Notes: generated from the letters alone by a model not told the origin. 42,115 bases of DNA from Branchiostoma floridae (GCF_000003815.2 NC_049991.1:21647250-21689364); one strand, 5' to 3'; counted from the stretch's first letter, positions 33,501-42,115 are shown. Made by a program: numbers and translations.

Positions 33501-36500
33501 TTTGCGGTAGCACCATGCACTGTATACGTAGTTTGTTGCTGCCATGGAAAAATGTTCGTGATGGTTTTATAATCGCGAACATTAAACCATGCGAAAGTCT
33601 CTGCATTTACAGTATTATCTGATTCAAGTGTATTGTGTGAACACCGTCAAATTATGATCATGACTGAAACTGTTTCCTCTCACAGAAGCTGGATCGAGCT
33701 GCCAAAGCCAAGCAGCATGTCAGGCAGAGACTGCAGGACCAGTCATCCGAGACAGGGGGCACTGCTGACACTGCTTCTCCCTTACAACAACCCTACAAAA
33801 GTGATCATCCACGTAGAGAAGGCCTCACTGGTGCAGATTCACAGAGTAGGAAGTCTGTCTCCTTTTCCTTGGATGTTCTTTCTTCAAGTAAAAACATCCA
33901 GCAAGAAAGTCTTTCCACTGTTCTTACAACCAAGGAAAACACTCTAGCTGTTCCTTCTAAATCTCAGACAGACAGTCCCAGTGTTTGTTGTCGTCTCAAA
34001 GGTGAAGACATGTCTACGAATGTCTTACAGCAAGGTTCAAGAACGTCAAACAAACGTGACGGCCTTCTCGGCTCAGAAAACAACAACATATTTAGCTCAG
34101 ATCGTACAGATAATACAGTTAACAAGGCCGATGGTAATGACTACTCTACGCACCATCAAGACATTTCAGCACCTCAAGAAAGTCCTGAGACTCCCAGCAT
34201 GGGGAAGACTTCTGCATGTTCAAGAGAAGACTCTTCTGAAAACAAACTTGTTGAAAGCCTAAATGAAGAAGGAGAGCTTAAATGTGTATTGCATTGTGAG
34301 AATGTGAAACAGAGAAAATCACTTGACAACAAACACAAGAGGCCTTTGTTTAAAGGCTTATCCAAGCAGGCAGTGCTGGAAGAGAAGTTAGAGCAAGTAT
34401 CAGGGATTGGTGCAACAAAGAAAGAAGTTTCTATTGGCCAGATCCATGGATCGTATCCTGGAACCACTGATAACAAATCACCTGGAAACATCAGTGCTTC
34501 TACATGTGTGCCAAACTCATCACTAGAAATTGTAGAAGAGACTTCTCAACATGAAATGAAAGAGAATACAGGCTGTGAGAAGAAAATATCTGATCAGGAA
34601 ATCCACGGAGCTTTGGGAGATTCCATCATTGTACTCGACTCACAGGAAAGCCAAACAGAGCGCAGTGACAGTTCCCATCCATCAAGCAATGTTCTTTTAA
34701 AAAGTAAAGCAAAGGAAGAGAAAAACACATGCCTGAACAGCACCGAGGATAGTCGTGGGCTTGAAACCTCAGAAAGTATGTTTTCAGGTAGCCTGAACAT
34801 GCCTGCATCAACTAGTGCTTCTGTGCCCTCACACAAATCACTTGCACAAGAGAATAAATCCTACGACAACTCTGTAATTGTACTCGACTCACAGGAAAGA
34901 GGAACAGAACGTAGTGCCAATTCCTATCTCCCGAGCGATTTTCTCTCAGAGTCTGAGAGAAATCCGATCGAGGAGAAAGACATTTGTGTAGACATGGGTG
35001 CACCTCATACCTCAGAAACTATGCTAGCAGGAAGCCCAAACGTACATGTACCTGCATCAATTACAGGTCCTGTACATGTATCCTCCAACAAATCACTAGC
35101 ACAGGAGAATGAAATATGTAACAATGACGTTTCACAAAGCACTGCACAGTTGTGTAGGAGCCAGGAGAAGCTTCATACAGAAGAGGACAGTCAGGTTGTT
35201 GCGCCGAGCCAGAAAAGTTTCCAGGAGAACACGTGGGTGGACGGCCTGATGTTTCCTGCCGAGTACTACATCCGCACCACCCGGGGCATGCAGCGCCAGG
35301 GCCGCACGCCAGAGGGCGTCGCTAGACAGGTGAGGGCCAGGAAACCCAGGAGACAGAAAAGGAAGCTGGGTGGAGGCAGCCAAGATGCCTCGGAAGGTGC
35401 TTGTGGAAGTAAACAGGCACGACTGAAGGAGGTAAGAAGTGATGGGACAACGTCTTCAGGTGAGGGGAAGTTGTCTTCTGGTCAAGGAGATCTTGAAGTA
35501 GCAAAAGACAGTTCCTTAAAGGTGCTTGAGAAGGTCAAGACTTTGACTAAGGAAGGTGAGGAGATGCACAGGTTGTCACCAAGGATGCTCACTGCTTCCT
35601 TATCTCAGGACAATGTAAGAAGTAATAAAGAAACTCTAGATCTTGAAAAGTTGCTTTCTTCAACTGAAGTAGCAAAAGACATGGATGGAAGGAAAGGTGT
35701 GTCATCACCTGCCGGTCAGGGATTTGGGGCACCAGGTGTGCATGGAAGCACATCTACAGGTGGACAGGTGTGTTCAACAGGTGGACAGGTATGCTCAACT
35801 ACAGGTGAGGGTGAACTGTCTACAGGTGAACAGGTGTACTCAACTACAGGTGAGAGTCACCTGTCTACAGGTGGACAGGTGTGCTCAACTCCAGCCAGTC
35901 CAGGTGATGGACACCTCTCTGCTGATGCCAGTTCTCAAGACAGTGTCATTCCAGACACTCAGTACAGCCCAACCAAGGCTGCCTTTCCACTTAAAGATCC
36001 CCAGAAATGTCTTAAAGTTGATCTTCCCAAAGACTTGTTTAGTGAAGATGCAGTCCATGACAACCTGCATGTCTTGAGAAAAGGCAGGAAGGCGTTATCC
36101 TCCCACAACACACCTGTACAGAGTTCTGGTTTAAGGAGGCTGGTGAGAGGGAAGAAGATGACAAGATCCTGTCAGAACTCACCTGTACCGACTGCTGGGC
36201 TCTTAAATGTTCCTGGAGAAGAAAACTTGACCCCACAAGACCAGTCCCAAGTTGTCTCAAGTGTAGAAAGAGGGAGGAAGATGACAAAGTCTTGTCAGAA
36301 CTCACATGTACCGACTGCTACTAGTGCTAGGTCCTCAAGTGTTCCTGGAGAAAACTTGACCCCACAAGACCAGTTCCATATTGTCTCAAGTGTAGAAAGA
36401 GGGAGGAAGATGACAAGGTCCTGTCAAAACTCACCTGTACCGACTGCTGGTTTCTTAAGTGTTCCTGGAGAAGGAAACCTGAACCCCAAAGACTGGTCCC

Positions 36501-39500
36501 AGGACTTGAGCCAGAGAAGTGAGGAGGGGGAGGGGAAGGGTATGTACAGGAGATCTCAAAGACTGGCTGTCAGGTGCAGCCAGGAAAGCAATGCTTCTCA
36601 AAGTACCCCCAAACAAAACCAGAAAGATCTGAAAGCAGTTCTAGTTGGGAAAAGTGCAAAGATTCATCAAGATGTACTGGATAACAAGAAAGATGTTGTT
36701 GTTATGAATACAAGAAAAATTTTCCCTGCGTTATCAGATAGGCTGAAAGAAAAACTGAAGAACTCTGAAGCGAGTGAGTTCCATCTGCCTTACTCTGATT
36801 ATGGGACACTCAAGGTGGCAAAGGCCAGGGAAGCGCCACCTACTGATTGGGGCAAAAGTAGCAGGAGAAGGCACTCCAGTGTAACCGATCCCAAAGATGT
36901 TCCTGTGCCTGTCAAGGAGTCTTCCATCAACCTTAACGAGGACGAAACACATTCCTCCACTCCAAGAGTCACAGAAACATCAAGGAAAAAGCAGAGACTT
37001 GGCCTGTCTCCTTACATAAGGAATACTCCCACTCCCAAGGACATATCTAAGACAGAGCTTGGCCAAGAAAAGAAACAGGGTGTATTCCCTTGTCTCTCCC
37101 CTTTGCTGCATAAGAAGTGCACAGAGGAAGTTTTGGACTTCTCGCTGGTCGGTCTGGAGTTTGTCAAACTGAAGCTGAGCAAAGTCAAGTCAAGTCCACG
37201 ACCTGCACCGGCAACAAGCAGCTCAGGACATGGCAAACACAGGCAGCAGTACTGCACAGCAAAGGTGCATCTGCCAGCCAGCGGTACTAGGTCAGAGAAT
37301 TCCTTGAATGAGAAGGGCCATGAGTGTGCAAATGTAGAAAATGATGAACAAAAGATGTGCAAAATAGCAGAGGCTGACTTCATGGCAAAGAGTTTTCTGC
37401 ACAAAAACAAGAATGCAGTTGTGGACTTGCCGGAACATGTAGATACACATGCCCAGCAGTTGTTGGTAGAAACAAACGTCAGAAGAAATGAAAAACAAAA
37501 ACGAAGCAAACAAAAAGAAAGGGACAAGGTTGCAATCTTGGGGCAAGACGCAGAGTCAGAAGTCACCCCCTTACCTGACCCAGGAGTTGGACCAAAGGAA
37601 GTGAAAGTGATGTGTGAAGTGAAGACGTCTTCAGCTATCACTCAAACAAACCAAGTGAAGTGTCATCAGAGTGTGGATGTCTTGAACACTAAGTCATCTT
37701 CTCACAAGGCAGATGTAACGGCTGAAGATAAAGGCGATGTTTGCAACTCTGAACCTCAGGAATCACAGAGTCCAGCAGATGACAAGGGTGGAGAAGGAGG
37801 TACAGAGGCAAATGTTCCTTCTGCTCATTCCAAGGAGGCCGTGTCTACCTTAGGAACCCAGGAAGTCAAAGTCTCAGTTGTGGAAATCACCTGTGAAGGA
37901 GACGACAGTGTGAGTCTCACACCTGCACAAGACTCTCATGAGATGACCTTGCAAGAGACAGGTGTGGTTGAAACCGAGGAAGACGTAGCCACGAGTTTGC
38001 CAGAGTTCTCAGCATGTCTTCAGGTATGAGGGTGTGTCTTAATTATGTCTTCTTCAAAATAGACAAATATCTGTAGTCTTGAAGTGAAATGTGTCTTGTT
38101 GTAATGGTGGTCTGTAGTTATAATCTTAAGTTGCATTTGGCATAATTCACAGTCCTAAGTTGGAATACATTTCTTATAATGGAGAGATACAAATGCATCT
38201 TTTAGATTTTAATGTCTAAATATGTGTAAGATGGTAAGAAGACAGCTGACACTTTGCTAGGGAAAGTAACGTCTTGTATCCTTCTCCAGTTGAGAGCTGA
38301 AGCTGTTGTTGCCATGGCAATGGGAGAAGCCATTATCCAGGGGGAGACAGTTCCGGTGCTGGCCGTGTGTCAGCGGACACAGCTGGTGGTCTTGGTACAG
38401 CGGGGGCAGGAATGGATCCATACAGCAGCCTGGAACATGCACAAGGTACTGGCAGCGGTATCCAACGTGACCCCTTTCATATAGTCAAATAGTATGCAGA
38501 CAGGATGCATGAGACCTGGCAGCTATACTAGTCTAACAATGATAGCACACCATTTAGCAACAAGAGTGTTGCTTCACGTCCGTCATATATTTGCATTTTC
38601 ATCTTTTTATTGTGGATCTCTGTATTTGACAGTGTGGGTGTGCTCTTTATGGATCAGGTACCNNNNNNNNNNNNNNNNNNNNNNNNNNNNNNNNNNNNNN
38701 NNNNNNNNNNNNNNNNNNNNNNNNNNNNNNNNNNNNNNNNNNNNNNNNNNNNNNNNNNNNNNATGGTGGGTTTGCTTCTTCTATGGGATCAGTTTAATAA
38801 GTATACAGGTCTAAACTTACAACTTCCTTTGTAAGATAACTTGTGAGATCTGAAAATGAAAAGTTAACGTAACATGATTCTGTGCCCTACAGGAAGAGGA
38901 GGTTTGTGATCTCTGCCTGCTGCCACGGGAGGTCGGAGTTCAGCTGGTGTTGGGAGGAAACTTCCCATCAGGCCACCTCAGGTAGGCAGCCTCTGTGTTA
39001 TTGTATAATAATAATATATTATTGATTCTCTACATGCACACTAAGTCTGATTTCCACCAGGTCCTGTGCATTTGTTGTTTGTAGACAATGCCCCCTGTGT
39101 ATTTTCATGTACACATACATCAGCCAGGCTGTTTGGTTGAAACGCAGGATAAAGTTGCATGTGAATGATATCATGAATATGTTATAGTCAAGTTATTCCC
39201 TGTTGTAGTGGCCCAAGCTGCTGCTGTAGAAACCAGGATGGGCACTGGCCCCACCAGAAGGTGTGGGGAGACTTTTGACTAATCAAGTGACTGTAACAAG
39301 TAATTGTATATACAAATCCAAATGTACATGTATAACCTAGCAAGTTGTGTAGTGAGGATATCCCTCTTTGTTACAGAATCTTCTACACAGATGGCGTCTC
39401 CTCCAGACTGGACCACAGCTGGGCGGATGCTGAGGATGGAGACAGTTTCTATGGAGACGGAAAGACGAGCTACCATGCCATGACTGTTCTACCAGGGAGT

Positions 39501-41512
39501 GTTGCCATAGCAACAGGGCCGTGCGACAGAGGCTCCACTGTCTGTAAACTTGCCTTCAGCAGAGATGGGTGAGAAACTTGTGAACATAAGAAGAGTGTTG
39601 GTGGCTCAAAAAATTTAACTTCTGCTTTCTGCAATATGTGATTCGTATTCATTTTAGGCCAGCTATAGAAAAAGTCTAACACTATATATCATGTACTTGC
39701 TATATAATAGACTTCAGGGATAAACAAGTCCACTAGCCCTATTGTCCAGGGCAAGTGAAAGTGCTGTTCAGGCAAGTGCATGTCCTACCCCATTGATTTT
39801 AGTGCAATTTTGATATACTTGTTACTTTTTACAGTCATGACATCAAGCAATTGTCTACAGAGAATTCCATTGCCGGAAGTGAAAATGCCTATACTAGTAA
39901 CAGTGACATTTGAATTTTGGGCAAGTGAAAAATTGGTTCGGGCAAGTACATTTTTTATGTGGTTGCCCGATAGGACAAGTGGATTTTAGAAAACTTGTTC
40001 AACCCTGGACTTGATCTGGATTTACATGTATCTTCCCTTTCCCTGTATGCCATGCAGCCATGTTCACCAACACACCAGGCTGGCCATGTCAGCTGACCAG
40101 CGGATCGGCTCACTTCAGCCGGTGCGGGGGTGCGAGGGCTGTCTGCTAGGGACCAGCAGGAACCAAGTCCTTCTGTGGTGAGTTGAAGAACTGTCCATAA
40201 ACAATGTGGTGAAACGTAATGTTTTCCTTATATACAATCATAGATGAAGGTTAGACGTAATGAGATACTCAAGTAACTGGATATTATCTTAGGTTTTGTA
40301 AACATCCTTCACTTAACACTTAACTTATTGGGTGGAATTTTTCTTGTTTTTTTTATTCTAAATTTTTCTCTCTTCTTCAATGTTTTGTAATCATATGTTT
40401 GTTTTCCCCACCTGTAGGAACCATACCACAGGTGTGCTCCTCAGGTGTGTAGACCTGCCAGGTGTTTCCCCTCAGCCCACCTGCCTGTATGCTGTAGCTG
40501 ACCAGGTGAGTCATACCACAGGTGTACTCCTCAGGTGTGTAGACCTGCCAGGTGTTTCCCCTCAGCCCACCTGCCTGTATGCTGTAGCTGACCAGGTGAG
40601 TCACGATGCATTCAAGTTTTCAAAAACAACTTTGGATTCATGAAATCTTCTAACAGCCTGTTGCTTTCCTCAAAGTAATTCTGACAGACTGAAACTACAG
40701 TAGAAATAAAGCAATGGTTGTGTAAAAAGAGTCTCTTTATTCAGTGAGGTACTAACCTAATGAAACTATTGATCATGTGGAATTTTTGTTGTGTAGGGTC
40801 TGATCTTCGCACTGGTGAGTAACCCAGGAGACCAGCACCAGGAGGCTGGGTGCTCTCTCCTCTCCATCAACCCTGCTTCAGGCTGTAGTCTGACTCTGCA
40901 GAAGTACAGACTGCCTCAGCGCAGCTGGGGAAGGTACATTTGTTTGTTTGTTTGTATACTCCCACTACTGTAAATGCATTTAATTTTGCGGGGATTTAAT
41001 TTCGCGGTAGCGGGAAAATTACTGTTCGCGGTGGTTTTAAGTTTGCAGTAGCACCATGCAATGTAGTCTCTTACTGCCATGGAAAGATGGTCGCTGTGGT
41101 TTTACGAGCTAGCAACGTGGCAAACATAAAACCACCGCGAGCTGGCAAACATAAAACCACCGCGAACATTTCTGCATTAACAGTACACTACCTTGATGGG
41201 ACCCAGGCTACTCAAAACTCCTTCCTAGCTTTTCTTTTGTCATATAATAAGCTAGGGCATAAAATTTTGGATGTAATAGTCACCATTCAAAACAGTGTGT
41301 TGCTTTCCTACAGGTGTGTCCAGGGTTACCTGTGTGGGTCCCGACTGTTTGCTGTCATGGACAGTGGAGAGGTGTGCACATGGGACGTGTTTACCGCACA
41401 GATGGGTGCAGTTTTACAGGGAGACATAAGGGGGCGCACCTGTCTCACCGTGGACAGAAACCTGCTCTGTTTGGGGACATCACAGGGATGTGTCCATCTC
41501 TACAACTTGTAG
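30412..41512 (+). CDS. PALB2: Partner and localizer of BRCA2, complete gene in ten exons
   Basis: The joined exons encode 1822 residues (human PALB2 has 1186). PALB2 bridges BRCA1 and BRCA2 on chromatin and supports RAD51 loading in homologous recombination. Visible parts: N-terminal coiled coil for BRCA1 (about 22-66, SLSEVELGR|LQKQYEKLHREW); the chromatin-association motif (570-585, GLMFPAEYYIRTTRGM, nearly identical to human GLLFPAEYYVRTTRSM); an FxLP block (1082-1097, FHLPYSDYGTLKVAK); and the WD40 propeller in exons 4-10 (about 1497-1822), ending in a CVHLYNL strand. Every WD40-domain intron has the same phase as in human, and exon 8 is 88 bp like human exon 11. The extra length is in exon 3, rich in Ser/Lys/Glu and internal repeats. 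Start ATG has A at -3; Met8 (30433) is an alternative. Identity is secure. Confidence 0.97.
30569..32331. mobile_element. 1.76-kb non-autonomous DNA transposon with 216-bp inverted repeats
   Basis: Arms 30570-30785 and 32115-32330 are inverted copies, equal in length and about 96% identical by eye. Both outer flanks carry CAAACATG (30561-30568 and 32332-32339), an 8-bp target-site duplication as made by hAT or P-type transposases. A second inverted pair inside (about 30880-30935 against 31764-31995) shares 'accagtttacggtcactt' and 'taacgcaaggttaccagttt'. Short interior ORFs show no transposase motif. Confidence 0.85.
32332..32975. other. PALB2 intron 1, right part
   Basis: No supported gene. 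Ends at the exon 2 acceptor. Confidence 0.35.
32976..33035 (+). CDS. PALB2: PALB2 exon 2 (coiled coil)
   Basis: Exactly 60 bp, phase 0 to 0, the same size as human exon 2. It encodes LQKQYEKLHREWARKRRKLE, a charged heptad-like helix matching the BRCA1-binding coiled coil. Acceptor TGACAG, donor GTGAGC. Confidence 0.95.
33416..33612. mobile_element. TA-flanked MITE, copy 2, in PALB2 intron 2
   Basis: Ends CTGTAAATGCA... and ...TGCATTTACAG with TA on both sides (33414-33415, 33613-33614). The interior has 'gcggtagcaccatgcactgt' and 'gtttgttgctgccatggaaa', shared with copy 3. Confidence 0.88.
33686..38023 (+). CDS. PALB2: PALB2 exon 3, 4.3-kb fused central exon
   Basis: Opens KLDRAAKAKQHVRQRL after a CTCTCACAG acceptor and stays open for 1446 codons to a CAG|GTATGA donor. 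It covers what are exons 3 to 6 in human. Contents in order: end of the coiled coil; SVSFSLDV (human TSITLDV); two ~83-residue repeats each starting with an IVLDSQE motif; chromatin-association motif; STGGQVCST repeats; three 41-43-residue MTRSCQNSPVPTA repeats; FHLP block; a second similar block DFSLVGLEFVKLKLSKVKS; and a Lys/Glu-rich tail. Many SQ/TQ dipeptides. Antisense and out-of-frame ORFs here are shadows. Confidence 0.95.
34622..35128 (+). repeat. Two ~83-residue internal repeats with IVLDSQE motifs
   Basis: Copy 1 (34622-34870) starts SIIVLDSQESQTERS; copy 2 (34871-35128) starts SVIVLDSQERGTERS. Both end in KSLAQEN and contain a SETML/SESMF-type block. The I/V-I-V-L-D cores resemble SUMO-interaction motifs (residues 364-368 and 447-451). 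Confidence 0.85.
35752..35895 (+). repeat. Coding minisatellite in PALB2 exon 3
   Basis: Encodes repeated STGGQVCST / STGEQVYST / STGESHL units; the DNA core is 'acaggtggacaggtgtgctc'. Two places read CAG|GTGAG (35802-35809 and 35847-35854), a good match to a splice donor. Confidence 0.85.
36142..36513 (+). repeat. Three 41-43-residue tandem repeats in PALB2 exon 3
   Basis: Copies start at Met875, Met916 and Met959, each MT(R/K)SCQNS.VPTA followed by a VPGE.NL.P.D block and VSSVERGRK. The DNA copies are very similar, so the expansion is recent in this lineage. Confidence 0.9.
38290..38445 (+). CDS. PALB2: PALB2 exon 4 (WD40 start)
   Basis: Fifty-two codons, phase 0 to 0, LRAEAVVAMAMGEAIIQGET and then VPVLAVCQRTQLVVLVQRG, EWIHTAAWNMHK. 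It aligns with human exon 7 (ITACEDVVSLW...EKLYTWHF). Acceptor CTTCTCCAG, donor GTACTG. Confidence 0.93.
38663..38762. other. Assembly gap (100 N)
   Basis: Exactly 100 N, the usual placeholder for a gap of unknown size. It lies in PALB2 intron 4; the flanking exons are contiguous by homology, so no exon seems lost. Confidence 0.99.
38893..38981 (+). CDS. PALB2: PALB2 exon 5
   Basis: Twenty-nine codons plus two bases, EEEVCDLCLLPREVGVQLVL then GGNFPSGHL and a split Arg. Phase 0 to 2, as for human exon 8. Acceptor CCCTACAG, donor GTAGGC. Confidence 0.93.
39377..39568 (+). CDS. PALB2: PALB2 exon 6
   Basis: Begins by completing Arg, then IFYTDGVSSRLDHSW and later GSVAIATGPCDRGSTVC, KLAFSRD. Phase 2 to 2, as for human exon 9, and about 30 bp longer. 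Acceptor TTGTTACAG, donor GTGAG. Confidence 0.93.
39715..40010 (+). repeat. Interspersed 'caagtg' repeat, plus-strand copy, in PALB2 intron 6
   Basis: Inverted relative to 21060-21340. Shares 'gtgacatttgaattttgg', 'gcaagtgaaaaattggttcg' and 'gataggacaagtggatttta', ending 'aaaacttgttcaaccctgg'. Confidence 0.75.
40058..40177 (+). CDS. PALB2: PALB2 exon 7
   Basis: Encodes HVHQHTRLAMSADQR then GCEGCLLGTSRNQVLLW, the clear equivalent of human GMQEALLGTTIMNNIVIW. Phase 2 to 2, as for human exon 10. Acceptor CATGCAG, donor GTGAGT. Confidence 0.95.
40418..40505 (+). CDS. PALB2: PALB2 exon 8, first-donor form
   Basis: Completes Trp, then NHTTGVLLRCVDLPG and VSPQPTCLYAVADQ. It is 88 bp, the same length and phase as human exon 11. 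A 90-bp tandem copy directly follows, so a second donor at 40595/40596 would extend the exon by 30 residues in frame. The short form is chosen because it matches the ancestral length. Confidence 0.88.
40422..40601 (+). repeat. Exact 90-bp tandem duplication of exon 8 and its donor
   Basis: Copies at 40422-40511 and 40512-40601 differ at about one base (GTGCTC against GTACTC). Each ends in GACCAG|GTGAGT. The reading frame stays open through both. Confidence 0.95.
40797..40933 (+). CDS. PALB2: PALB2 exon 9
   Basis: Forty-five codons plus two bases, GLIFALVSNPGDQHQEAGC then SLLSINPASGCSLTLQKYRL, PQRSWG. It aligns with human GLLFIVLSHPC. Phase 0 to 2, as for human exon 12. Acceptor TGTGTAG, donor GTACAT. 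Confidence 0.94.
40978..41183. mobile_element. TA-flanked MITE, copy 3, in PALB2 intron 9
   Basis: Ends CTGTAAATGCA... and ...TGCATTAACAG with TA at 40976-40977 and 41184-41185. It has a short internal duplication of 'tggcaaacataaaaccaccg'. Confidence 0.85.
41314..41512 (+). CDS. PALB2: PALB2 exon 10 (terminal)
   Basis: Completes Arg, then CVQGYLCGSRLFAVMDSGEV, CTWDVFTAQMGAVLQ and a final GTSQGCVHLYNL before TAG. It matches human SGTIAIWDLLLGQCTALLP and the closing GQKDGNIFVYHYS strand. Confidence 0.96.
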
Positions 41513-41712
41513 CAGTTATGTAGCAATATATATAGCTGTTACACAAGTGTCCATGTCTACAACTCACATAAGGCCTAGATGTGTAGCTGCTGGAGAAGTG
41601 CCAATGTTTACAATATGTTACATTTAATAGTGTCCATTTGTCAAACACGTTAGTTGTTTTAAGCTGTTACATTTAAGTGTCCATGTCTACAACTTATAAC
41701 AGTTGTGCTACA
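41490..41712 (+). repeat. Degenerate tandem copies of the PALB2 coding end in the 3' UTR
   Basis: The last coding bases 'gtgtccatctctacaacttg' and following 'tagcagttatgtag' recur as 'gtgtccatgtctacaactca' (41547), 'gtgccaatgtttacaatatg' (41598), 'gtgtccatttgtcaaacacg' (41631) and 'gtgtccatgtctacaactta' (41677), with 'gctgttac/gttacattta' linkers. Confidence 0.75.
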
Positions 41713-42115
41713 TTTATATGTAGTACATGTCTTCTGTTGAAATTATGTTTAGAATAATTTACTAGTTAACTGCATTTTATCTCTTTACTATGTTTCAAAT
41801 TACCAACACAGATGAGCTTTCATTCGGATGTTTCAAATTGTTCATCATATTGATATTTTCCTTCATTTGTTTTAATGTCAAAGATATGTCAAAGATGAAT
41901 TATTGTTGACTTTATGTCTAGTTACTCTGTTGATTTTCGCTTCAAAGTTATTTGCAAAAGTGCACTTTGGTCTTGTGTAATTCTGTAACAGAAAATTGAA
42001 CATAGATGTCTAGAGGAAACATGACATGAATATCTTTTAAAAAAAGTTATGTTTTTCTATGTGCAGTTGAAACACCGAAAATGTTACCACAGTGACAGTG
42101 CTGTTTCACTTCTTT
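41513..42115 (+). other. PALB2 3' UTR and downstream
   Basis: No ORF. No AATAAA was seen before the window ends, so the 3' end is undefined. The segment at 41801-41826 (ttaccaacacagatgagctt, then tcattc) is identical to 13276-13301 beside DCTN5 exon 4, marking an interspersed repeat. Confidence 0.5.

Noticed and set aside
37012-37641. 209-codon minus-strand ORF
   Set aside because: Antisense to PALB2 exon 3, no domain, and explained by the codon use of the real gene.

Overview
The window comes from an animal genome, most likely a chordate of the amphioxus (Branchiostoma) type. The basis is two intron-rich genes whose exon boundaries and phases match vertebrate orthologues, together with introns packed with tRNA-derived SINEs, TA- and TTAA-flanked MITEs, LINE ends and many short satellites. 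The species call is an inference; the two gene identities are not in doubt.

Two protein-coding genes fill the right three quarters and diverge from a shared 371-bp interval (30041-30411). DCTN5 (dynactin p25) is on the minus strand: six exons from 30040 down to the stop at 6372 give a complete 183-residue protein. PALB2 (partner and localizer of BRCA2) is on the plus strand: ten exons from 30412 to 41512 give 1822 residues with the N-terminal coiled coil, the chromatin-association motif, an FxLP motif and the C-terminal WD40 domain. DCTN5 and PALB2 are also head-to-head neighbours in human, so this is an old divergent pair. The shared interval carries an E2F-type site, a TGACGTC element and a perfect DR1 element.

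Layout. 1-5900: no gene found; a CpG-rich foldback element, a SINE-like array, a roughly 165-bp satellite invaded by a 57-bp minisatellite, and a roughly 370-bp tandem array. 5937-6170: a TTAA-flanked MITE just past DCTN5. 6372-30040: DCTN5, whose introns hold most of the repeats (a 150-190-bp satellite with higher-order structure at 11.3-12.9 kb, a roughly 190-bp satellite at 14.0-16.2 kb split by a 0.4-kb inverted-repeat element, a second 57-bp minisatellite at 27.1-27.5 kb, SINEs and LINE 3' ends). 30412-41512: PALB2, with a 1.76-kb long-inverted-repeat transposon in intron 1. Two assembly gaps (13013-13235 and 38663-38762) lie in introns.

The most unusual signal is repeated local duplication of exon edges. 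The acceptor end of DCTN5 exon 4 has three upstream decoy copies. PALB2 exon 8 and its donor are duplicated as an exact 90-bp in-frame tandem. The last codons of PALB2 appear to have been copied several times into its 3' UTR. PALB2 also has two tandem SUMO-interaction-like motifs and several lineage-specific internal repeats. I found no wholly new multi-gene system.
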